Assembly (NCBI GenBank): GCA_964386865.1
Contig: CAYLUN010000008.1
Coordinates: 58,464-122,463, forward strand
Length of the DNA: 64,000 nt
Direction of reading: 5' to 3'
Source: CAYLUN01 sp964386865
GTDB taxonomy: Bacteria > Verrucomicrobiota > Kiritimatiellia > RFP12 > UBA1067
Positions within the stretch are counted from its first letter, which is position 1, and each line of letters opens with the position of its first letter. The position numbers and the translations under genes were made by a program. Positions 59,053-64,000 of this stretch are shown piece after piece. The notes beneath the pieces are model-generated. The model did not search any database. It saw only the letters and a program-made list of their open reading frames with translations, and was not told where the DNA came from.

Positions 59053-60588
59053 ATGCTCTCGCGCGTCTATTCCGGTGCCGTGTACGGCGTCAACGCCTAC
59101 GCCGTCGAGATCGAGGTCAACGCCGGGCGCGGCGAACCCCAGTTCGTGATCGTCGGGCTCCCCGACGCCGCCGTGCGCGAGAGCAAAGACCGCGTGTTGA
59201 CGGCGATGAACAACTCCGGGTTCCGGCCGATGATCGGCCGCACGACGATCAACCTCGCGCCCGCCGACATCAAGAAGGAAGGCCCCGTCTACGACCTGCC
59301 CATCGCCGCCGGCCTGCTCGCCGCCACAGGCTCGGCCGAGATGCCGAACCTCGACCGCTTCGCGCTGATCGGCGAGCTCGCGCTCAGCGGCGAGATCCGC
59401 CGCGTGCGCGGCGTGCTGCCCGTGACCCTCGAGATGCGCCGCCAAGGCAAGCAGGGCATCCTCGTGCCCGCCGACAACGCCGAGGAGGCCGCCGTGGCCG
59501 ACGGCATCGAGGTCTACCCCGTGCGCCACCTGCGCGAGGCGATCGACTTCCTCTCGGGCAAGCTCCGCCTCGCCCCCTTCAGAATCGAGCTCTCCGACCT
59601 GATCCGGCGCGAGCGCGGCCACACCGACGACTTCGCGGACGTCAAGGGCCAAGAGACCGCCAAGCGCGCCATCGAGGTCGCGGTTAGCGGCGGCCACAAT
59701 ATCCTCATGATCGGCTCGCCAGGCGCGGGCAAGACCATGCTCGCCAGGCGCATCCCGTCGATCCTGCCGGCGATGGAGCTGGAGGAGGCGCTGGAGGCGA
59801 CGCGCATCCACAGCATCGCGGGCACGCTCAAGAGCCACCAGGCGCTGATCTTCCATCGCCCCTTCCGCGCCCCGCACCACACGATCTCCGACGCGGGCCT
59901 GCTCGGCGGCGGCGCCCACCCGCTGCCCGGCGAGGTCAGCCTCGCCCACCGCGGCGTGCTGTTCCTCGACGAGCTGCCCGAGTTCCACCGCAACGTGCTG
60001 GAGGTGCTGCGCCAGCCGCTGGAGGACGGCCACGTCACCATTTCGCGCGCCGCCGCCACGCTCGACTTCCCCTCGCAGTTCATGCTTGTGGCCGCGATGA
60101 ACCCCTGCCCCTGCGGCTACGCGGGCGACCCCAAGCGCGAGTGCCGCTGCACCTCGACCAAGATCCAGGCCTACCGCAACAAGATCTCAGGCCCGCTGCT
60201 CGACCGCATCGACATCCACATCGACGTGCCGCCCGTGCGCTACCACGACCTCAGCGGGCTCGGCCGCGGCGAGCCCTCGGCCGCGATCCGCGAGCGCGTC
60301 TCTGCCTGCCGCACACGGCAGCGCGAGCGCTTCCGCCACCTGCCGCGCGTCACCTGCAACGCCGCGATGTCCACCCGCGAGGTGCAGCAGCACTGCGCGC
60401 TCGGCTCGGACGCCGCCGACCTGCTGAAGATGGCGATGACCGAGCTCAACTTCAGCGCCCGCGCCTACGACCGCATCGTCAAGGTCGCCCGCACCATCGC
60501 CGACATGGCCGGCGCCGAGACCCTCGACGCCACCCACGTCTCCGAGGCGATCCAGTACCGCTCCCTCGACCGCCTGATGTGGGTGTGA
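59053..60588 (+). CDS. comM: ComM/YifB-type Mg-chelatase-like AAA+ helicase
   Basis: The 511-residue protein has the N-terminal ChlI-like domain (VGLPDAAVRESKDRVLTAM), an AAA+ core with Walker A GSPGAGKTMLARR at about residue 219 and Walker B GVLFLDELPEF, and the C-terminal domain ending LNFSARAYDRIVKVARTIAD. In naturally competent bacteria ComM is a branch-migration helicase that helps integrate donor DNA; in others its role is less clear. AGGAG precedes the ATG by 8 bases. aspA starts 10 bases after its stop. Confidence 0.93.
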   Translation: MLSRVYSGAVYGVNAYAVEIEVNAGRGEPQFVIVGLPDAAVRESKDRVLTAMNNSGFRPMIGRTTINLAPADIKKEGPVYDLPIAAGLLAATGSAEMPNLDRFALIGELALSGEIRRVRGVLPVTLEMRRQGKQGILVPADNAEEAAVADGIEVYPVRHLREAIDFLSGKLRLAPFRIELSDLIRRERGHTDDFADVKGQETAKRAIEVAVSGGHNILMIGSPGAGKTMLARRIPSILPAMELEEALEATRIHSIAGTLKSHQALIFHRPFRAPHHTISDAGLLGGGAHPLPGEVSLAHRGVLFLDELPEFHRNVLEVLRQPLEDGHVTISRAAATLDFPSQFMLVAAMNPCPCGYAGDPKRECRCTSTKIQAYRNKISGPLLDRIDIHIDVPPVRYHDLSGLGRGEPSAAIRERVSACRTRQRERFRHLPRVTCNAAMSTREVQQHCALGSDAADLLKMAMTELNFSARAYDRIVKVARTIADMAGAETLDATHVSEAIQYRSLDRLMWV

Positions 60589-60598
60589 GGAACTACTT

Positions 60599-61945
60599 AT
60601 GAGAACTGAACATGACACGCTCGGCACGAAACAGGTTCCCGATGGCGCGCTGTACGGCATCCACACGCAGCGGGCGCTGGAGAACTTCGGCGTCAGCGGA
60701 CGCCCTGTGCGGCTGGAGCTGATCCGCGCCATCGTCCTCGTCAAGAAGGCCTGCGCCCTGACCCACAAGGAGCTGGAGGCGCTGCCGAATGACGTGGCCG
60801 ACGCCCTCGCCGCCGCCTGCGACGACGTGCTCGCGGGGCGGCACGACGGCGCGTTCGTCACCGACGCGCTCCAGGGCGGCGCGGGTACCTCCACCAACAT
60901 GAACGTCAACGAGGTGCTCGCCAACCTCGCGCTCCTGAAGCTCGGCGCCGCGCCCGGCGACTACGCGCGGGTCAGCCCCCTCGACCACGTGAACCGCGGG
61001 CAGTCCACCAACGACGTCTACCCCTCGGCCCTGCGCATCGCCGCGATTTATCGGGTCCGCGAGCTGGCCGACGCCCTCGCCAAGCTCCAAGAATCCCTCC
61101 AGAAGAAAGAGCAGGCTTTTGCCGAAATCAGGAAGCTCGGCCGCACGCAGCTCATGGACGCCGCGCCGATCACCCTCGGGCACGAGTTCGGCGCGTACGC
61201 GCAGGCCATCGCCCGCGACCGCTGGCGCATCTACAAGGTCGAGGAGCGCCTGCGCCAGATCAACCTCGGCGGCACAGCGGTCGGCACCGGCGCAGCCGCC
61301 GACCGCCGCTACACCTTCCGCGTCGCCGAAATCCTGCGCGACCTCACCGGCCTCGGCCTAGCCCGCGCCGAGTACCCGATGGACCTCACGCAGAACAACG
61401 ACGTCTTCGTCGAGGTCTCCGGCCTGCTCAAAGCCTGCGCGGTGAACCTGATCAAGATCTCGAACGACCTGCGGCTCATGAACTCCGGCCCGCGCGGCGG
61501 CCTCGGCGAGATCCGCCTCGAGGCGCGGCAGGTCGGCTCCTCGCTCATGCCGGGCAAGGTCAACCCCGTGATCCCCGAGTGCGTCGCCCAGTGCGCGATG
61601 CGGGCGATCGCCAACGACGCCGCAATCACGCTCGCCGCCGCCAGCGGGCAGCTGGAGCTGAACGCCTTCATGCCGCTCATCGCGGACGCGCTGCTCGACT
61701 CGCTCACGCTCCTGCTCAACGCGGTTACGCGCTTCCGCGCCGCCTGCATCGAGACGCTGGAGCCTGACCCCGCCGCCTGCGCCCGCCACCTCGACGCCTC
61801 GACCGCGCCCGCCCTGTTCCTCGTCCCGTTTCTCGGCTACGACGCGGCCGCCGCCCTCGCGAAAGAGTCGCTCGCCACCGGCACGCCCATCCGCCAGCTT
61901 GTCATGGAGAGGCGGCTTCTTCCCGCGGAGACCGTCGATTGGTAA
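60599..61945 (+). CDS. aspA: Aspartate ammonia-lyase, 3' end apparently truncated
   Basis: The 448-residue protein belongs to the aspartase/fumarase superfamily. GAGTSTNMNVNEV and GQSTNDVYPSAL match aspartases rather than fumarases (which have QSSNDTFP), and GSSLMPGKVNPVIPE is the catalytic signature loop. It deaminates aspartate to fumarate. The C-terminus ends LLPAETVDW, roughly a dozen residues before the usual end of the family, and the stop codon lies in sequence belonging to an antitoxin on the other strand. Loss of the tail may or may not affect activity. Probably co-transcribed with comM. Confidence 0.9.
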   Translation: MRTEHDTLGTKQVPDGALYGIHTQRALENFGVSGRPVRLELIRAIVLVKKACALTHKELEALPNDVADALAAACDDVLAGRHDGAFVTDALQGGAGTSTNMNVNEVLANLALLKLGAAPGDYARVSPLDHVNRGQSTNDVYPSALRIAAIYRVRELADALAKLQESLQKKEQAFAEIRKLGRTQLMDAAPITLGHEFGAYAQAIARDRWRIYKVEERLRQINLGGTAVGTGAAADRRYTFRVAEILRDLTGLGLARAEYPMDLTQNNDVFVEVSGLLKACAVNLIKISNDLRLMNSGPRGGLGEIRLEARQVGSSLMPGKVNPVIPECVAQCAMRAIANDAAITLAAASGQLELNAFMPLIADALLDSLTLLLNAVTRFRAACIETLEPDPAACARHLDASTAPALFLVPFLGYDAAAALAKESLATGTPIRQLVMERRLLPAETVDW

Positions 61946-62241
61946 GGCTTGTCGCGTTTGTTCGCCATCACGTTGAGCGACGCAATAATCGACTCCGGCA
62001 ATCGCAAGGAAATGGTCTTTGTCGAGGGCTTGAGATTTGGAAAGACGGTCCGCTTGGCCTTTGACCAATCAATGAGCTCCGTGGAGTCGTGGGTGGCCCA
62101 AAACTCCCTCTCCTCATCTTCCGTGTTGAACGCTAGGACTTCTTGCCTTTTTATGATCTGTAAATCCTTGGCTCTTGCCTGCTCATATCCTGCCGACCAA
62201 ACCCCCTCTTCATTTGTTTTCGGGCGAACGGCGATGCTCAC
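61936..62241 (-). pseudogene. CopG/BrnA-type antitoxin remnant
   Basis: From EVLAFNTEDEEREFWATHDS through LIDWSKAKRTVFPNLKPS to TISLRLPESIIASLNVMANK and PYQS the translation follows CopG/BrnA-like antitoxins, whose ribbon-helix-helix normally continues for about 15 more residues (PYQSLI...). Here the frame runs from PYQS straight into the antisense of aspA. The only in-frame start is a GTG at 62241 inside a palindrome, without a ribosome site. No BrnT-like toxin partner is adjacent. Confidence 0.65.
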
Positions 62242-62292
62242 CTAAGCCTGCCTGCGAAGCGGGTAGGCGTTAGGTGCAGCATCTTGTTGGGC
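62223..62292. repeat. attC-like 70-bp imperfect palindrome
   Basis: GGCGAAC (62223-62229) and GTTGGGC (62286-62292) bound nested pairs: GATGCT with AGCATC, then CACCTAA with TTAGGTG (one extra base on one side), then GCCTNCC with GGNAGGC around a GCGAAGC tip. The outer AAC/GTT boxes, unpaired spacers, extra-helical base and size resemble integron attC sites. The R box on one side does not fit GTTRRRY exactly. It lies between the antitoxin remnant and the PIN-toxin antitoxin. Confidence 0.45.
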
Positions 62293-62442
62293 GGCCTTTT
62301 TACCTCGGGACACAACCCGGTGACCGCTTGACCACTGGCGGAGCATGGCGTCGCGAGACATACGATCGAAGTCCCCGTCATAGGACAGGAGGATGGATTG
62401 TCTTTGGTGTCGGACTTCGGCCACAATGGAATCAGTCTTCAT
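62242..62442 (-). CDS. Probable antitoxin of the PIN toxin
   Basis: The 66-residue protein MKTDSIVAEVRHQRQ...YDGDFDRMSRDAML matches the short antitoxin-like proteins usually encoded after VapC-type PIN toxins. GGAGGT lies 8 bases before the ATG, which is inside the toxin gene (11-base overlap), so the pair is co-translated. The last ~15 residues (APNAYPLRRQA) are encoded by the palindrome and are probably not part of the native fold. No DNA-binding domain can be named with confidence. Confidence 0.7.
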   Translation of the reverse strand: MKTDSIVAEVRHQRQSILLSYDGDFDRMSRDAMLRQWSSGHRVVSRGKKAAQQDAAPNAYPLRRQA

Positions 62443-62926
62443 TTTCTTCACCTCCAAAAAGTTCGTCCGGCGTGCAGACAGTCGGCAGGTCGTAACCAGC
62501 CGCAGCGACGACGAAATTGATCTTCGCAAGAATCTCCGCGTTCGCAATATGAACGCAGTTCCATGTAATCAGAAAGTCGATGCCGTGCCGAGCAGCCACA
62601 GCCATGTGTGCGGCATCAGTTTGCGCCTTAGCCGGAATCAAGCCTGTTAAAAGGATCGCTGCGGTCAGTCGGATGACCTCCTCGTCAACCTCCAGAACAT
62701 CGATGTCGCGGATCACCTCGACCCTTCTTGCGGCCGCCGTTTCGTCGCCGCCGGCCGCCTCGTCCAGCACGTATTGGGATATGAAGAGCTGGTACTTCTC
62801 TCTTCGGGACTCCCACCACTGGCGGGTGACTTCCTGTTTCCCGGCCACAACCAGATTGTTCGAGGGTCTTGCCGTCAAGAAACTGGGGATGGTCGTCTCA
62901 AGATAGACGGTCGGTTTCTCATCCAT
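62432..62926 (-). CDS. PIN-domain toxin (VapC-like)
   Basis: The 164-residue protein has the PIN-fold acidic residues: YLETTIPSFL at the N-terminus, VLDEAAGGD in the middle, and KAQTDAAHMAVAARHGIDFL, then TWNCVHIAN in the C-terminal half. VapC-type PIN toxins are ribonucleases held inactive by their antitoxin. The order toxin then antitoxin, overlapping, is less usual than VapB-VapC but common for this subgroup (ending TPDELFGGEE). AAGG precedes the ATG. Confidence 0.85.
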   Translation of the reverse strand: MDEKPTVYLETTIPSFLTARPSNNLVVAGKQEVTRQWWESRREKYQLFISQYVLDEAAGGDETAAARRVEVIRDIDVLEVDEEVIRLTAAILLTGLIPAKAQTDAAHMAVAARHGIDFLITWNCVHIANAEILAKINFVVAAAGYDLPTVCTPDELFGGEENED

Positions 62927-63035
62927 TTCAAACTGCCTTACACTTAGCTGTTCGTACGATCAGGCACCTGTCCGGTGCGAGAAAATCGTAGAATTACCCT
63001 GACAGTTCAAGTGTAGTATACGGCATGTCCGATGT

Positions 63036-63587
63036 CTATCGGTGATTTTCTCCCTGCCCCCTTCGAACCGCGAAACCATCAGTCATTGCAGTTGATCCCT
63101 TCTTCGCGACAGCGAGTTTCGTGACGGCGATGGACCCCTCCTTTTCGGTCGCCGAAAAGAGGATTGTGGCCTTCTGGCCATAGGGCGTGTTGACGGCGAA
63201 GCTTCCTGACAACGTTCCGTCGGGCTGCTTGGCCCACTGTAGGTTGCTGGTGTGCTTGGCCGCAACCAGCGTGGAGTTGTCTGTTAGATACCGTGCCAGA
63301 GCATCGGGGCGTACAGTTCCGTACTCCCAGGAGTACCCTTTCGCCAGCGTGTCCGCGTCCTGCGCAGACAGGGTCAGCAGAAACGTGGTTAGATTCTGTG
63401 TGCCCATCTGCTTGCGTACGTCCTCCGGCGTGAGGCTGGGGTTCTTGATGGCAGACGCCCAGACGGCCGGCGCCGTCTCGGGTGCCAAGGCTGCATGTAA
63501 GGCTGTTTGCACTTTGGCGTCGGGGCCTCCGCATCCGGCCACGACCGCTGCAATCACAATCACCAACATTGTCCATACGCTTCTCAT
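63036..63587 (-). CDS. Lipoprotein of unknown function
   Basis: The 183-residue protein has a lipoprotein signal peptide with lipobox VAGC (SVWTMLVIVIAAVVAGC) and a following GGPD. The remainder is alpha/beta with no family that I recognise; TPEDVRKQMGTQNLTTFL and TLVAAKHTSNLQWAKQPDGT are notable. AAAGGAG lies 8 bases before the ATG. It is isolated between the toxin-antitoxin pair and an antitoxin fragment. Confidence 0.8.
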   Translation of the reverse strand: MRSVWTMLVIVIAAVVAGCGGPDAKVQTALHAALAPETAPAVWASAIKNPSLTPEDVRKQMGTQNLTTFLLTLSAQDADTLAKGYSWEYGTVRPDALARYLTDNSTLVAAKHTSNLQWAKQPDGTLSGSFAVNTPYGQKATILFSATEKEGSIAVTKLAVAKKGSTAMTDGFAVRRGQGENHR

Positions 63588-63926
63588 CGTCTCATCTCCT
63601 TTCAGCCAACGTCAGCGGTGAGGCGGCGGTATCCCGTCGCCTCCACAGCCTTGTTCGCCGTGCACCCAAGTTGCCCGCTTCGCCTCCGCTTCTGCCATGT
63701 CTTTCACCTATGAGTGCCTATCCTTTTCTTCCCTACAATCGCGGTGGAGGATTGCGATAATGTTCGGGGCACATGCCAACGGACTTCATTGCTCCTCCGT
63801 TTCGATCCTCGCGATATGTGACTGATCCACCCTCGGCCTTCCTCCAGTGGCCGTCGGGCGGGGCAATAAAGAAACATGACTGGTTGAACCGCCTATGGCT
63901 TGTCTATATAGGCCATATCGCGCCGT
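63588..63926. other. Intergenic region without evident gene
   Basis: The 339 bases hold no convincing frame, RNA or repeat. A plus-strand run near 63860 (GCAATAAAGAAA) is AT-richer than its surroundings but I assign no role. Confidence 0.4.
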
Positions 63927-64000
63927 TTACTTCATGTGTTGGACCGCGTATGCGTCCAGCAGGTTCCGGATCATCTTCTGATAGGCGGTCTTGTGCAAGT
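63927..64000 (-). CDS. C-terminus of a CopG-like antitoxin (5' end outside window)
   Basis: The last 24 codons before a TAA at 63927-63929 read LHKTAYQKMIRNLLDAYAVQ and end HMK. YQKMIRNLL matches the second helix of CopG/ribbon-helix-helix antitoxins (YQTLI-type). It is too short for certainty, but with the other antitoxin pieces nearby it is likely part of another toxin-antitoxin locus. Confidence 0.5.
   Translation of the reverse strand, partial: LHKTAYQKMIRNLLDAYAVQHMK

Noticed and set aside
1..64000. tRNA, rRNA, tmRNA or known riboswitch
   Set aside because: No TψC-arm-like or other conserved core seen in any gap by eye; a covariance-model search would be needed to exclude small RNAs.

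Overview
The window reads as part of a high-GC chromosome from the Planctomycetota-Verrucomicrobiota-Chlamydiota group. The best guess is Kiritimatiellota or a close verrucomicrobial or lentisphaeral lineage. This is an inference from gene content: Cys-type sulfatases, very large secreted proteins with autotransporter-associated beta-strand repeats, a Tat-exported Gfo/Idh/MocA oxidoreductase, a DUF4091 hydrolase, an AbfB-like protein and a SUMF1-fold/sialidase fusion. Together they suggest a heterotroph feeding on (sulfated) polysaccharides. No rRNA or tRNA gene, CRISPR array or transposase gene was seen.

Layout. 1-7.4 kb (mostly minus strand): an AbfB-like secreted protein, then, read right to left, rsmD-coaD-DUF177-rpmF-plsX-fabD-fabG-acpP (RNA methylation, CoA, ribosome and fatty-acid/phospholipid genes), and a receiver-only response regulator. 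7.5-12.7 kb: a large secreted DUF4091 hydrolase, a membrane-anchored L7/L12-C-terminal-domain protein and a serine hydrolase. 12.8-18.5 kb: a sulfur and metal group with two YeeE/YedE halves, a CoA-disulfide reductase fused to rhodanese, an ArsR regulator, a CDF metal transporter and a FetAB-type ABC pair. 18.5-31 kb: a PQQ-propeller lipoprotein, a HEAT/zinc-ribbon/nuclease-like fusion, a PHP phosphoesterase, GtrA, PriA, a prepilin-like protein, a release-factor-like rescue protein, a DJ-1/PfpI protein, argS and an outer-membrane porin. 31-32.7 kb: plsY and gpsA, so early phospholipid synthesis is largely encoded in this window (plsX, plsY, gpsA, fabD, fabG, acpP).

32.7-55.4 kb is an exported-protein and polysaccharide region: a 2,893-residue protein with three tandem ~500-residue modules, two more beta-strand-repeat proteins (one broken by a 4-bp duplication), two adjoining sulfatases, an oxidoreductase, a DUF429 protein and the SUMF1/sialidase fusion. 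55.9-62 kb returns to housekeeping genes (tkt, an OppF-type ATPase, comM, aspA). 62-64 kb is a patchwork of toxin-antitoxin pieces (an antitoxin remnant abutting the 3' end of aspA, a PIN-toxin/antitoxin pair, the end of a CopG-like antitoxin) plus a small lipoprotein.

The least explained signal is a set of arrays of 7-9-base 'words'. The best copies are two arrays in inverted orientation around a 20-100 bp core. They occur between genes and, strikingly, in frame inside priA and at the 3' end of plsY. A second unexplained signal is a conserved element upstream of all three beta-strand-repeat genes.
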